A DNA stretch of 64,000 bases from UBA822 sp965249775 (GCA_965249775.1 OZ252253.1:4092001-4156000); one strand, 5' to 3'; counted from the stretch's first letter, positions 32,330 through 40,998 are shown. Numbers and translations are program-made. The notes: a model not told the origin generated them from the letters alone.

Positions 32330-34195
32330 ATGCGGCACATTCGTCGATGCATCCTGGCGGCGGCATGGGCGGTTATGGCGGGCTGCAGTGGGACATCCTC
32401 GGTCGGGCGGGCTGGCGGCGTCTCCTCGCCAGCCGGGCCCGGTGGAGAGCCGCCCCCGGCGGGCACGACCTCCTTCGTCCGCTCCGTCGATGCCTTCCCG
32501 GTATACGACGAGACCGGCAGAGCGTACGATCCTCCGTTTCTCGGTGGCTTCAATGTGCCGCGTCCACAGTTCGCGGACATCGACGGTGATGGGGACGTGG
32601 ACTTGTTCGTTCAGGAACGCCCGGACGAGTTGATGCTGTTCGAGAACGTGGGCGGGCCGAATCAGCCGGAGTTCGTGTGGCGCACGGACCGATATCAGAA
32701 TCTGTCGGTGGGGGAATGGACCCGCTTCGTCGACTTCGACCGCGATGGTGATCTCGACCTCCTGAGCGAGCGGCGCTTCAGCTACATACAGTATTTCCGC
32801 AATGACGGTACGGCCCGGGCAGCATCCTTCACGTCCGTCGGTGATTCCGTCCGGGACGTCGCGGGTGCGCCGGTCTTCGCGGATCGCCAGAACATTCCCA
32901 ACGTCAACGACATCGACTGTGATGGTGACTGGAATCTCTTCCTGGGCCGCTTGAACGGCACACTCAGCCGCTACAAGGTGGCTGAATTGACGGATGACGG
33001 AGTGCCCGTGTTCCGCTTCGTGGAGGATCGCTTTCAGGACATCGAGATCGTGGCTCAGCTCGGCAGCTTGCACGGCGCCAATTCGATGGCCTTCGCGGAT
33101 ATCGACCGGGACGGAGACCTGGACTTCTTTTGGGGTGACTTCTTCGAGCCTGGTGTGCTCTTCGTGGAGAACACGGGCTCGTGCGGCGAACCGAGCCTTC
33201 GCACTGAGCCACTGCCTTTCACGGTGGATGACACGATTTCCACGAGCGGGTACAACGTGCCGGTTCTGGAAGATGTGGATGCCGACGGTGACCTCGACCT
33301 GTTCGTGGGTGTGCTCGGTGGTGCCTTCAATCCGAATCTGACGACCACGCGGAACTTCCACTTCTACGAGCAGGTGGATGGAGACTTCGTCCACCGCACC
33401 GAGCGTTTCGTCTACACACTCGATGTCGGAAGCGAGAGCGTTCCGTCGTTTGCCGACTTGGACGGGGACGGCGATCTGGACATGCTTCTCGCCAACAAGT
33501 TGGACCCGGACGACACACGGACCTCGCGCCTGTATCACTTCGAGAACGTGGGTTCGCAGCGGGCTCCCTCGTTTGAGGAGCGCGCTCATATCCCGCTCTT
33601 CACCACGTATCACTATACGCCGGCTCTGGGCGACCTGGACGGGGACGGTGACCTGGACATGCTCGTCGGCACGTGGAACAGGGGCGTCGCGCTCTACCTG
33701 AACCAGGGTACGCGTGACGAGCCTGAGTTCGTCCTCGAAGACACGACGTTCGTTCGGCTCACAAGGGGGAGCAACAGCGCGCCCGCCCTGACCGATATCG
33801 ACGGCGACGGGGATCTCGATCTCTTTATCGGAGAGTCGTCGGGCGAGCTCAACTTCTATCGGAATGTCGGCACTCCGCGGGCTCCGTCGTTCGACCTCGT
33901 TTCGGATCGCTTCGGGGAGATCGATGCGGGCCGGAGGAGCTTTCCGGCGTTCGCGGACGTCGATGGTGACGGTGACGAGGATCTGCTACTTGGCCGCGAA
34001 CAGGGTGGCGTGCTCCTCTACCGAAGGGAGGGCTCCGCGGCGGACGCCGTTCCCGTTTTCGTCCAGGATTCGACCTTTACACTGCCGCTTCCCAACTACT
34101 CCACGCCCTCGCTCGTGGACATCGATGGTGATGGCGATCTGGACGCCTTCTCGGGAGGACTCGGTGGAGGGCTGATCTTTCTGGAGGGCCGCTAG
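32330..34195 (+). CDS. FG-GAP/VCBS-repeat lipoprotein
   Basis: About 621 residues with a lipoprotein signal (MRHIRRCILAAAWAVMAGC) and ten calcium-binding-type DxDxDGDxD loops, such as FADIDGDGDVDLF, LEDVDADGDLDLF and LTDIDGDGDLDLF. The loops are spaced some 50-65 residues apart and alternate with YFENVG-type strands, as in a seven-bladed FG-GAP propeller or a longer VCBS array. It is probably surface-exposed and involved in binding or adhesion. ATG 32330 is preferred because it begins a proper signal peptide. ATG 32294 is in frame, but GAGGAG abuts it directly. Confidence 0.85.
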   Translation: MRHIRRCILAAAWAVMAGCSGTSSVGRAGGVSSPAGPGGEPPPAGTTSFVRSVDAFPVYDETGRAYDPPFLGGFNVPRPQFADIDGDGDVDLFVQERPDELMLFENVGGPNQPEFVWRTDRYQNLSVGEWTRFVDFDRDGDLDLLSERRFSYIQYFRNDGTARAASFTSVGDSVRDVAGAPVFADRQNIPNVNDIDCDGDWNLFLGRLNGTLSRYKVAELTDDGVPVFRFVEDRFQDIEIVAQLGSLHGANSMAFADIDRDGDLDFFWGDFFEPGVLFVENTGSCGEPSLRTEPLPFTVDDTISTSGYNVPVLEDVDADGDLDLFVGVLGGAFNPNLTTTRNFHFYEQVDGDFVHRTERFVYTLDVGSESVPSFADLDGDGDLDMLLANKLDPDDTRTSRLYHFENVGSQRAPSFEERAHIPLFTTYHYTPALGDLDGDGDLDMLVGTWNRGVALYLNQGTRDEPEFVLEDTTFVRLTRGSNSAPALTDIDGDGDLDLFIGESSGELNFYRNVGTPRAPSFDLVSDRFGEIDAGRRSFPAFADVDGDGDEDLLLGREQGGVLLYRREGSAADAVPVFVQDSTFTLPLPNYSTPSLVDIDGDGDLDAFSGGLGGGLIFLEGR

Positions 34196-34202
34196 AAGCG
34201 GG

Positions 34203-35642
34203 CTAGAGTATGAAGCCGACACCCAGGAACAGCACGAGGGCGCCCGAGGCGGCCAGAAGCGCGTAGGGAAGCTGCGTGCGAACGTGGTCGATATGGTCAG
34301 TGGCGGAAGCCATGGACGCCACGATCGTGCTGTCGGAGATCGGCGAGCAGTGATCCCCGAAAATCCCGCCGCCTAGAGCGGCCGCCAGCGTGAGGCCGAG
34401 GTGAAGCTCCAGCACCTCCGCCATGGGGACGACGATCGGAATCATGATCGCGAAGGTGCCCCACGACGTTCCCGTCGAGAAGGCCATGATGCACCCGAGC
34501 ACGAAAATGATGGCCGGCACGAAGCCCGGGTTCACGCCCTCCTGCGCCACCTGAGCCAGCCACACGCCCGTACCCAGGGCCTGTTGCGTGCCCGCGATCG
34601 AAAACGCCAAGGCCAGCACGATCACCACGGGCGTCAGTCCCTGTATCCCCTTGATGGTGTAATTGGTCACCTCCGGAAACGTCATGATCCCTTGCGCGCG
34701 ATACAGGACGGCGGCGAGCAGGATGCCCACGATAACGCCCCAGAGCACGGCGTCCGACCCGCTACCGGCCATCATTCGATCGAGAATCGTTTCTTGCTCG
34801 GCTCCACTGCCGGTGATCCAGAGAACCATCGGGACCGTGATTACCATTGCGATGATCGGAAGAAGCAGATTGATCGCCCGCTGCGGCACGCCCTCCTTCG
34901 CTGCCAACATGGAAACGTCCGACGACATCATGGGTTCGGCACCGTCGCGGAGGAGCTTGCCCTCTTCTTGGATGCGGCGCTCGGCTTCCCGCATGGGTCC
35001 GATATTCCAGTCGGTAAGAGCCACGAACACGACCAGAATGATGGAGAGGATCGCGTAGAAATTGAGCGTGAGGGCCGAGAGGAGCACACGATTCGGCTCG
35101 ACAACGCTCTGCGCCACCAACAGCGTCACGATGTAGGCCCCCCACGCGTTGATCGGGATGAGAAGCTGCTTGGGGGCGCAGGTAGCGTCGAGGATATAGC
35201 TCAGCTTCTCACGAGAAATCTTGGCCCGATCGAAAAGGGGGCGCGAGACGGAGCCCGCCACCAAGAGGCCGAAGTTCGACTCCAGGAACAGAGCCATGCT
35301 GGTGCCGATGGCGAACAACCGCACGGTGCGCCGATTCTGGCCCAGCCGCTTCCGCTCGACCCAGTTGATAAACCCCTCCATGCCGCCCGAGGCCTGCGTC
35401 AGAGTGATGATCCCCCCGATCAGTGCGGAGAAGACGAGCGTTCTGGCGTTTCCCGGGCTGGTGATCGCCGCCACGAAGGTGTTTACACCATCGACCAGTC
35501 CCACGACCGGATTCCACGAGTTCATGATGGTCCAGCCCAACCAGACGAAGATGGCCAGCGAGATGTAGACCTCTCGAGTCTTGATGGCCAAGGCGATGGC
35601 CACCACGGGCGGGAGGATGGAAAGCCATCCGATGGTCTCCAT
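34203..35642 (-). CDS. Na+/H+ antiporter, NhaC family
   Basis: The 479-residue inner-membrane protein has about eleven helices. The NhaC family is identified by GTSWGTFAIMIPIVVPMAE and by the GDHCSPISDSTIVASMASATDHIDH block near the C-terminus, with charged residues in the helix interior. It exchanges Na+ (or other small solutes in relatives) for H+. The ATG is 5 bp after the stop of the upstream cupin gene, and the two probably form an operon. A relation to the arginine deiminase genes 7 kb away is not supported. Confidence 0.92.
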   Translation of the reverse strand: METIGWLSILPPVVAIALAIKTREVYISLAIFVWLGWTIMNSWNPVVGLVDGVNTFVAAITSPGNARTLVFSALIGGIITLTQASGGMEGFINWVERKRLGQNRRTVRLFAIGTSMALFLESNFGLLVAGSVSRPLFDRAKISREKLSYILDATCAPKQLLIPINAWGAYIVTLLVAQSVVEPNRVLLSALTLNFYAILSIILVVFVALTDWNIGPMREAERRIQEEGKLLRDGAEPMMSSDVSMLAAKEGVPQRAINLLLPIIAMVITVPMVLWITGSGAEQETILDRMMAGSGSDAVLWGVIVGILLAAVLYRAQGIMTFPEVTNYTIKGIQGLTPVVIVLALAFSIAGTQQALGTGVWLAQVAQEGVNPGFVPAIIFVLGCIMAFSTGTSWGTFAIMIPIVVPMAEVLELHLGLTLAAALGGGIFGDHCSPISDSTIVASMASATDHIDHVRTQLPYALLAASGALVLFLGVGFIL

Positions 35643-35647
35643 CGAGC

Positions 35648-36007
35648 CTACGCGCCTCCCACGATGCGTATTTCATCCGGGCCGTTGGGGACCACGCACA
35701 GGAACTCGAAGTCTTCGGGGCCGAGGGATTCATACCAATGCGGTACGCCGGCCGGAATGAAGACGACGTCACCCTGAGTGACTTCGATCACGTCGTCTCC
35801 GAGCCCGACGCGCGCGGCGCCAGCCAGCACGTACTGCTCGTGCTCCACCGTGTTCGTGTGCTTCGGCATACCTCCTCCCGGCTCCATGGTGAAACGCCGC
35901 ATGGAGAAGTTCGGACCTTCGTCAGGGCCGATGAGGACTTGTCGGACGGTACCTGAGCCGGCACGAACCGGCTCGGCTGGAACCTCGTGGGCGCTCTTGT
36001 GAGACAC
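35648..36007 (-). CDS. Cupin protein in operon with NhaC
   Basis: A 119-residue single-domain cupin 2 protein with metal-ligand pattern MPKHTNTVEHEQYVLAG and GDVVFIPAGVPHWYES. GTG 36007 is the start, supported by GGGAG 7 bp upstream. It is the first gene of a two-gene operon with the NhaC antiporter. The role may be regulatory or enzymatic. Nothing identifies the ligand. Confidence 0.82.
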   Translation of the reverse strand: MSHKSAHEVPAEPVRAGSGTVRQVLIGPDEGPNFSMRRFTMEPGGGMPKHTNTVEHEQYVLAGAARVGLGDDVIEVTQGDVVFIPAGVPHWYESLGPEDFEFLCVVPNGPDEIRIVGGA

Positions 36008-36026
36008 TTGGTCACTCCCATGTACG

Positions 36027-36105
36027 TCGGTTACGTGTGTCGGTTACGTGTCGATCGGGCGTCGGTTGTATGTCGATCGTGCGTCGGTTGCATGACGGCC
36101 GGGTG
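36027..36105. repeat. 22-bp tandem repeat, three and a half copies
   Basis: Units begin tcggtt at 36027 (partial, 13 bp), 36040, 36062 and 36084, and contain a gtatgtcgatcg-like core. They lie between the LVIVD gene 3' end and the cupin-NhaC operon start. The function is unknown. Confidence 0.8.
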
Positions 36106-36177
36106 CGGTGTGCCGGTCGTTTTCCGGTCGTGAGAATGGTCTACTCTCGGTGACTCGCGAACTTCTGCGACACCACA

Positions 36178-37485
36178 CTAGCGATTGAAGGCCTGATACT
36201 GAGGCCCGTTCTCCCAGTCCTGGACGCTCGAGATGTTGTGCACGCCCCAGTCGAGGCCGTTCCACCCCTGGAAGTCCTCCATCCTGAAGGCCCAGAAGCC
36301 GGTGACCATATCCGATAGGACGATCAATCCGTCCGCGTTGCGGACGTCTATGCCCCACGCGCCCATCATCACGTCGTTCTCTCCGCCCAGGTAGGTATCG
36401 TAATGGGCCACGGTGGCGGGCCGCTCGGGATCCACCAGCGAGAAGACCTGGAGGCCATCCAGGTAGCCCGACACGAACACATAGGGCCACCGCACCTCGT
36501 GGTTGTGCACGAGATTCCGCCAGTCCGCCGTCCAGGCTGAGATGGGCCTGCGTACGTTCCTGACGACTCCGTCGAGCCCGGGCTTCAAGTCGAATATCCG
36601 TAGCGGAGCGTACCGGTATTCGGTTTCCGCAACGGTGTAGCGGCCATCGGGGGAGGGCGTGAAGGTATGGCCCCTCCTCACGCCGTCGATTCCCGTGAGG
36701 CTCACGAGAAGCTCCGGGTTTTCGAGGTCGGTGACGTCGTAGACGTAGTACCCACCCGTGCCGCCGCCGTAGAAACGGTCTTCCCCGCTGTCGGCATGGT
36801 AACCGATGTAGAAGTCGTGGTATGCGCTTTCTCCCTGGACTGCGGCGCCCCTCGGGAGCGGGATTGTTGCCACGAGCGCGTCGGCCCGTCCTTCGATCAG
36901 GTACCCCAAGTCGTACACATTCGCGTGAGGCGCCACCCGTGTTGCAAAGAGAAGCGCCCGGCCGTTGCTGTGCCGGTACGCGAAGACATTGTGGAATCCA
37001 CCCTGTTCCTGCGGGCCCTGGAGTCTGGCGACCTCTCGGAAGGTCGACGCGTCCGGAAGGCCCGTGACGTCGAAGATGACGGCGCCCATGTCGGAGTCCG
37101 GACCTGCCCGCCGAAACTGGACGGCGTGGATCACGTAATGTCGATCTGCCCAGCTGAACGTCTTGATGTCCGTGCCAGCCGAGCCCACATGCAGATCCGC
37201 GTCCTCGATACGCCAGCGGTGAAGTACAGTGGGGTTCTCGGGATCATGTAGGTCGATGATGTCGAGCCCTCCGTCCTCGCGGGCCACATAAGCATACGGA
37301 CGGGACAGGTCCTGCTCGATTTCGATGTCGGTGACGTTGGGCCCCAGCGGTAAATGCGCGACCACCTCGATGTTGGCGCTCCCCCTCATCTCCGGGGGCT
37401 CCTGGCCGGTCAAGGGTCCACCTGGCAAGAGGAGCGCCAGTATCACCGGAGTCGCTATCCCTACGCCGTCGTATTGGCTTCGCAT
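36178..37485 (-). CDS. LVIVD-repeat beta-propeller protein
   Basis: A 435-residue exported protein with a hydrophobic N-terminal signal (VGIATPVILALLLPGG) and propeller repeats such as YAYVAREDGGLDIIDLHDPENP, YYVYDVTDLENPELLVS and LQVFSLVDPERPATVAHYD, typical of LVIVD-type periplasmic propellers. Function is unknown, and relatives occur in secreted hydrolases and scaffold proteins. ATG 37485 (MRSQYDG) is used. Upstream GTG codons in the 12-bp repeats could extend it by 4-12 residues. The propeller ends with DWENGPQYQAFNR. Confidence 0.8.
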   Translation of the reverse strand: MRSQYDGVGIATPVILALLLPGGPLTGQEPPEMRGSANIEVVAHLPLGPNVTDIEIEQDLSRPYAYVAREDGGLDIIDLHDPENPTVLHRWRIEDADLHVGSAGTDIKTFSWADRHYVIHAVQFRRAGPDSDMGAVIFDVTGLPDASTFREVARLQGPQEQGGFHNVFAYRHSNGRALLFATRVAPHANVYDLGYLIEGRADALVATIPLPRGAAVQGESAYHDFYIGYHADSGEDRFYGGGTGGYYVYDVTDLENPELLVSLTGIDGVRRGHTFTPSPDGRYTVAETEYRYAPLRIFDLKPGLDGVVRNVRRPISAWTADWRNLVHNHEVRWPYVFVSGYLDGLQVFSLVDPERPATVAHYDTYLGGENDVMMGAWGIDVRNADGLIVLSDMVTGFWAFRMEDFQGWNGLDWGVHNISSVQDWENGPQYQAFNR

Positions 37486-37487
37486 CG

Positions 37488-37523
37488 TGCTCCTCACTGT
37501 GCTCCTCACTGTGGTCGTCACTG
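37488..37523 (-). repeat. 12-bp tandem repeat at the LVIVD gene start
   Basis: Three units, CAGTGAGGAGCA twice and CAGTGACGACCA once (read on the coding strand), precede ATG 37485. Each carries a GTG codon and the first two an AGGAG-like site, all in the reading frame of the gene, so several starts are possible. Confidence 0.85.
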
Positions 37524-37561
37524 CGCTCCTCGTCGCGCCCCTCCCTCGGTGCGCTCTTCAC

Positions 37562-37641
37562 CTGGTGCCCCCACCTGGCGCCCCCCAACTGGCGCCCCCC
37601 ACGACATCGGGTTGGTGTCGTGGGTGGATCATCGTACGATG
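37562..37641. repeat. 14-bp tandem repeat and CATCGTACGATG palindrome
   Basis: The unit ctggcgccccccaa occurs about three times (37562, 37575, 37589), with a GT change in the first. It is followed by an inverted repeat CACGACA/TGTCGTG and a perfect 12-bp palindrome CATCGTACGATG at 37630-37641, about 50 bp upstream of the BtuF-like gene. The palindrome could be an operator. Confidence 0.6.
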
Positions 37642-37691
37642 TCCCTTATCCGATCTGGAAGCAATCGTAATTCCGAGCCCAGAAGCATCCT

Positions 37692-38495
37692 ATGTACGAG
37701 CGGATCGTCTGCCTGACCGAAGAAACCACGGAGACGCTCTATGAGATCGGTGAGGATTGGCGGATCGTCGGGATTTCGGGATTCACGGTTCGGCCCCCTC
37801 GCGCCCGTCAAGAGAAGCCGAAAGTCTCCGCCTTCACGAGTGCCAAGATCGACGAAATCTTGAGCCTCGACCCGGACCTGGTCCTGGGGTTCTCCGACAT
37901 CCAGGCCGACATCGCCGCTGAGTTGATCGGCCATGGGGTGGAGGTCCACGTGTTCAACCACCGAAGCGTCGAAGGCATCCTGCGGATGATCCGGACATTG
38001 GGGGCGATGGTGGGATGCCCCGAGAAGGGGGAGGAGCTCGCGGGCCGGCTCGCCGAGAATCTCGCCAGCGTCCAAGAGCGGGCCCGCGGTTTCCCGGACC
38101 GGCCCCGCATCTACTTCGAAGAGTGGAGTGATCCGATGATTTCCGGCATCCGCTGGGTTTCGGAGCTGATCGGCTACGCGGGCGGGGAGGATTGCTTTCC
38201 CGAGTTGTCCGAGTCTTCCCTGGCGAAGGGCCGGATCATCGAGGATCCGCAGGAGGTCGTGCGTAGGGCGCCGGACATCATCATTGGTTCGTGGTGCGGC
38301 CGTAAATTTCGCCCGGAGAAGGTGGTGGCACGACCGGGATGGGAGAGTGTTCCGGCGGTACGCGATGGCCACGTCTACGAGATCAAGTCGTCGGTCATTC
38401 TTCAACCGGGCCCGGCGGCCCTCACGGAGGGTGTTGCGGCAATCCAGGAGCTCATCGATCAATGGACCAACTGGCGGAGAGCCGAGGCCGGCTAG
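37692..38495 (+). CDS. BtuF/TroA-like substrate-binding protein without a signal peptide
   Basis: The 267-residue protein has the fold of iron-siderophore/cobalamin-binding proteins: MYERIVCLTEETTETLYEIG at the start, DLVLGFSDIQADIAAELIGHGVEVHVFN, then a helix and RAPDIIIGSWCGRKFRPEKV. It starts directly with the first strand, so no export signal is present and it is probably cytoplasmic. Such soluble forms occur in genomes as cobalamin-binding proteins. No ABC transporter neighbours it. Ligand unknown. The ribosome-binding site is weak. Confidence 0.8.
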   Translation: MYERIVCLTEETTETLYEIGEDWRIVGISGFTVRPPRARQEKPKVSAFTSAKIDEILSLDPDLVLGFSDIQADIAAELIGHGVEVHVFNHRSVEGILRMIRTLGAMVGCPEKGEELAGRLAENLASVQERARGFPDRPRIYFEEWSDPMISGIRWVSELIGYAGGEDCFPELSESSLAKGRIIEDPQEVVRRAPDIIIGSWCGRKFRPEKVVARPGWESVPAVRDGHVYEIKSSVILQPGPAALTEGVAAIQELIDQWTNWRRAEAG

Positions 38496-38520
38496 AGCCT
38501 GGGTCGGGTCCGCAACGACC

Positions 38521-39024
38521 TCAATCGGCCTGCGGGTGGCCTTCAGGCAGAGTGAGCCGCTCGAGTAGCTGGGCCGCCCGCGCCAGCAGGCGCCGTTCTT
38601 TCGCGGGGAGTGTCGCAAGCATGTCGGAGAGCACCGCCACTCTCCTCCGCCGGCCTTCTTGGAGCAGGGCGGATCCTTTCCGTGTCGCTCGTATCCGATG
38701 AATTCGCCCATCGGCGGGGTCTTTCTCCCGCACCAGGAGCCCCTCCCACTCCATCTCCTTGGCCATGCGTGAGATCGTAGCCGGACTCACTTGCTCAGCT
38801 GCTGCGAGTTGAGTGACCGTGACCGGACCCCCGAAGACCACCACGGAGAGGGCTGAAAGGCGGGGAGCGCTCAGTCCCAGAGCGTCGTCCTGGGTCCTCA
38901 GCCGGCGCAGAAGATGGATCGCTGCGGAGTGGAGTGCGTCGGCCGTGTCGAGGTCGGGGTGCTCCATAGTGTGAATACCTGAAGGCTGTTTTCCTGCTCT
39001 TGACTTTTCATCGTGAGAGGTCAT
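38521..39024 (-). CDS. MarR-family transcriptional regulator
   Basis: A 167-residue winged-helix repressor with the MarR core: LHSAAIHLLRRLRTQDD, the recognition helix QVSPATISRMAKEMEWEGL and wing REKDPADGRIHRI. ATG 39024 leaves only a few bases after a 8-bp-armed palindrome at 39027-39045 that probably is its operator, so it may be autoregulated with a very short leader. ATG 38967 (MEHPDLD) is an alternative start. The divergent VOC gene is a likely target. Confidence 0.88.
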   Translation of the reverse strand: MTSHDEKSRAGKQPSGIHTMEHPDLDTADALHSAAIHLLRRLRTQDDALGLSAPRLSALSVVVFGGPVTVTQLAAAEQVSPATISRMAKEMEWEGLLVREKDPADGRIHRIRATRKGSALLQEGRRRRVAVLSDMLATLPAKERRLLARAAQLLERLTLPEGHPQAD

Positions 39025-39026
39025 TT

Positions 39027-39045
39027 TATTTAGCCAAGCTAAATA
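39027..39045. promoter_or_regulatory. Palindromic operator between marR-like and VOC genes
   Basis: TATTTAGC and its complement GCTAAATA flank CAA. MarR proteins typically bind such AT-rich palindromes. A TATATT-type box lies inside or beside it, so binding would block both divergent promoters. The site is 3 bp from the MarR gene start. Confidence 0.7.
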
Positions 39046-39078
39046 TATAGTGCAGGACCGTCAACGGAGAAGGGAGCC

Positions 39079-39495
39079 ATGGCCGAGACAGAGGAGGAGA
39101 AGGAGATGGGCGGCGAAGCGAAGTCGAGCGCAGGACTGACCGAATTAGGACAGATCGCTGTCACCGTCGAGGACGTCGAGCGGGCGACGGTGTTTTATCG
39201 CGATGTGCTGGGCCTTCCGTTCCTGTTCGACGCACCCGGGCTCGCGTTCTTCGACCTCGGCGGGACACGGCTGATGCTGAGCCGGCCGGAGGGCGTAGGG
39301 CCGTCTTCGTCGTTGCTGTATTTTCGGACGCCCGACATCCAGGCGTCCTATGAGACACTCCTCAGCCACGGCGTGGATTTCATAGAGGAACCGCAAGTCG
39401 TACATCGGACCGAAGACTACGAGTTATCGATTGCCCCTTTTCACGACTCCGAGGGAAACGTCATGGCCATCATGCACGAATCGGGCACGATCTGA
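39079..39495 (+). CDS. Glyoxalase/bleomycin-resistance (VOC) family protein
   Basis: A 138-residue VOC-fold protein with an acidic N-terminal extension (about 20 residues) then ELGQIAVTVEDVERATVFYRDVLGLPF, FFDLGGTRLMLS and NVMAIMHE. The usual metal ligands (His/Glu) are partly visible as EDYELSI and the final ...MAIMHE. ATG 39079 has GAAGGGAG upstream. Divergent from the MarR gene, with the operator shared. It may detoxify a small electrophile that the repressor senses, though no ligand can be named. Confidence 0.85.
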   Translation: MAETEEEKEMGGEAKSSAGLTELGQIAVTVEDVERATVFYRDVLGLPFLFDAPGLAFFDLGGTRLMLSRPEGVGPSSSLLYFRTPDIQASYETLLSHGVDFIEEPQVVHRTEDYELSIAPFHDSEGNVMAIMHESGTI

Positions 39496-39526
39496 GGGGA
39501 GGGTGCTCGATGTGGGCGACCGGCTC

Positions 39527-40456
39527 TCAGTCGACCGGCCAGAGCCAGGCGGCCCCGCGCACGCCACTCGAATCGCCGTGCACATTCCTCAGGACCCGTG
39601 TGGCGACCTGGTCGGTGAAGACGTACCGAGGCAGGGCGGTCTGCACGTCCTCGTGAAGCGCCGGAAGATTCGACATGCCCCCGCCTAGAACTACGATCCC
39701 CGGATCGAGCACGTTGATCACGGAGGCCAGCCCCCGCGCCAACCGGTCCACGTAGCGGCCACATGAGGCTACGGCATCGCCGTCACCGCCGGCCGCATTA
39801 GCCACGATCTCTCGAGTCGAGAGTCGCCGGCCCGTGACCATTTCGTGATCCCGTGCCATGCCGGGCCCAGAGACATATGCCTCGATGCAACCTCTCTGTC
39901 CGCAGGAGCAGTCCGGCCCCGGCGATTCGCTGTCCTTGGGCCAGGGGAGCGAATTGTGGCCCCACTCTCCACCGATCCCCTGATGTCCCTCCAGGACCTG
40001 CCCCCCGACGACGATGCCTGCGCCGACTCCGGTACCGAGGATGACCCCGAATACCACGTCCGATCCCATGCCTGCACCGTCGCAGGCCTCGGAGAGCGCG
40101 AAACAATTGGCATCGTTCATCACCCGGATCGGCCGCCCCATAATGGCCTCGAGGTCCTTGTCGAATGCGTGGCCGTTCAACCATGGCGAGTTCGAGTTCT
40201 TCACGAGGCGCGTCGCCGGCGACAGGGTTCCAGGGATGCCCACACCGACCGAGCCGCGCTCCGCGTTGCCGCTCGCCGAGCTCGCTTCGTCCTCGAGGAA
40301 CGAAATGAGGCCCTCGATGGCTAGGAGGCTTTGCTCGTAGTCCTCGGGCGTCTCGATTCGCCGACGCGCCACCTCCGCTCCATCTCGGCTCAACGCCAAG
40401 CCTTCGATCTTGGTGCCGCCGAGATCGATTCCGATACGAAAGGTTGTGCCAGACAT
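39527..40456 (-). CDS. ROK-family sugar kinase
   Basis: A 309-residue ROK protein that phosphorylates a sugar, probably fructose, glucose or N-acetylglucosamine, with ATP. The ATP-binding DLGGTKIEG, catalytic Asp region RVMNDANCFALSEA, and zinc-binding CSCGQRGCIEAYVSGPG are all present. The C-terminal GVRGAAWLWP block resembles Mak and NagK kinases more than glucokinase. The start ATG 40456 has no clear ribosome-binding site. It is preceded on its strand by the repeat-ended gene at 40597. Confidence 0.88.
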   Translation of the reverse strand: MSGTTFRIGIDLGGTKIEGLALSRDGAEVARRRIETPEDYEQSLLAIEGLISFLEDEASSASGNAERGSVGVGIPGTLSPATRLVKNSNSPWLNGHAFDKDLEAIMGRPIRVMNDANCFALSEACDGAGMGSDVVFGVILGTGVGAGIVVGGQVLEGHQGIGGEWGHNSLPWPKDSESPGPDCSCGQRGCIEAYVSGPGMARDHEMVTGRRLSTREIVANAAGGDGDAVASCGRYVDRLARGLASVINVLDPGIVVLGGGMSNLPALHEDVQTALPRYVFTDQVATRVLRNVHGDSSGVRGAAWLWPVD

Positions 40457-40510
40457 GGGGTGAATAGTTGCGCGGCGCTCGGGGGATGTCCAACGGGCCG
40501 CCCTTTAGCG

Positions 40511-40618
40511 GCCGTCCAGGCGACGAGAGTGTCCAGAGCCGTCCAGGCGCCGGGAGTGTCCAGAGCCGTCCAGGCGCCGGGAGTGTCCAGAGCCGTCTAG
40601 GCGCCGGGAGTGTCCATC
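40511..40618 (-). repeat. 27-bp tandem repeat, four copies, spanning a stop codon
   Basis: Units gccgtccaggcgccgggagt plus gtccaga lie at 40511-40537, 40538-40564, 40565-40591 and 40592-40618. The first is the most diverged (cgacgaga) and the last carries gtctagg for gtccagg. On the minus strand this change converts TGG to TAG, the stop of the adjacent gene, and the units encode DTPGA-W-TAL in frame. Confidence 0.9.
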
Positions 40619-40998
40619 CCTTCGGGTGAGGCGTCTAGTCCGTCCGAGGAATTGTCCTCCCCGTCTGACGGGGCTTCGGCGTCGTGGCCAACACCGCCCT
40701 GCTCCGGATGGTCTTGCGGTGGAGGAAGGGGTTCGGGTGGGTGGGCCCCAGAGAGAGCTCCGCCCAATAGTTTTTCCGTGAAATCCAGGCGCGCGTCTAC
40801 AGAGTGGAGTCGAACGGCGAGGTCGGCCACATCAGCCCTCATCCCCTCGACCTCACGTGGATCCAGGAGGTCCATCCGGTGTTGCGGCGGTGGAGACATC
40901 TTCCTCACGACCCACTGGCTAAGGAGCATGCCGGTCGCTCCCATCGCTCCCCCTCCGACGAAGGTCGCGACAACCACGAAGATGATCTCCGGTTCCAT
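40597..40998 (-). CDS. Membrane-anchored helical protein, C-terminus cut by a nonsense change
   Basis: The 133-residue product has one N-terminal membrane segment (IIFVVVATFVGGGAMGATGMLLSQW), a helical stretch VEGMRADVADLAVRLHSVDARLDF of coiled-coil character, and an acidic Pro-rich tail. It ends at DTPGA-TAG within the tandem repeat. Without the stop the same frame would run on through three further nine-residue repeats and about 25 more codons. The function is not recognised. ATG 40998 is used, with a weak ribosome-binding site. Confidence 0.65.
   Translation of the reverse strand: MEPEIIFVVVATFVGGGAMGATGMLLSQWVVRKMSPPPQHRMDLLDPREVEGMRADVADLAVRLHSVDARLDFTEKLLGGALSGAHPPEPLPPPQDHPEQGGVGHDAEAPSDGEDNSSDGLDASPEGMDTPGA

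Noticed and set aside
32198..33613. 471-residue frame on the minus strand opposite the VCBS gene
   Set aside because: It is a shadow of the GAC/GAT-rich Asp repeats read backwards. It lacks a start context and family signature, and the plus-strand frame has clear VCBS loops.
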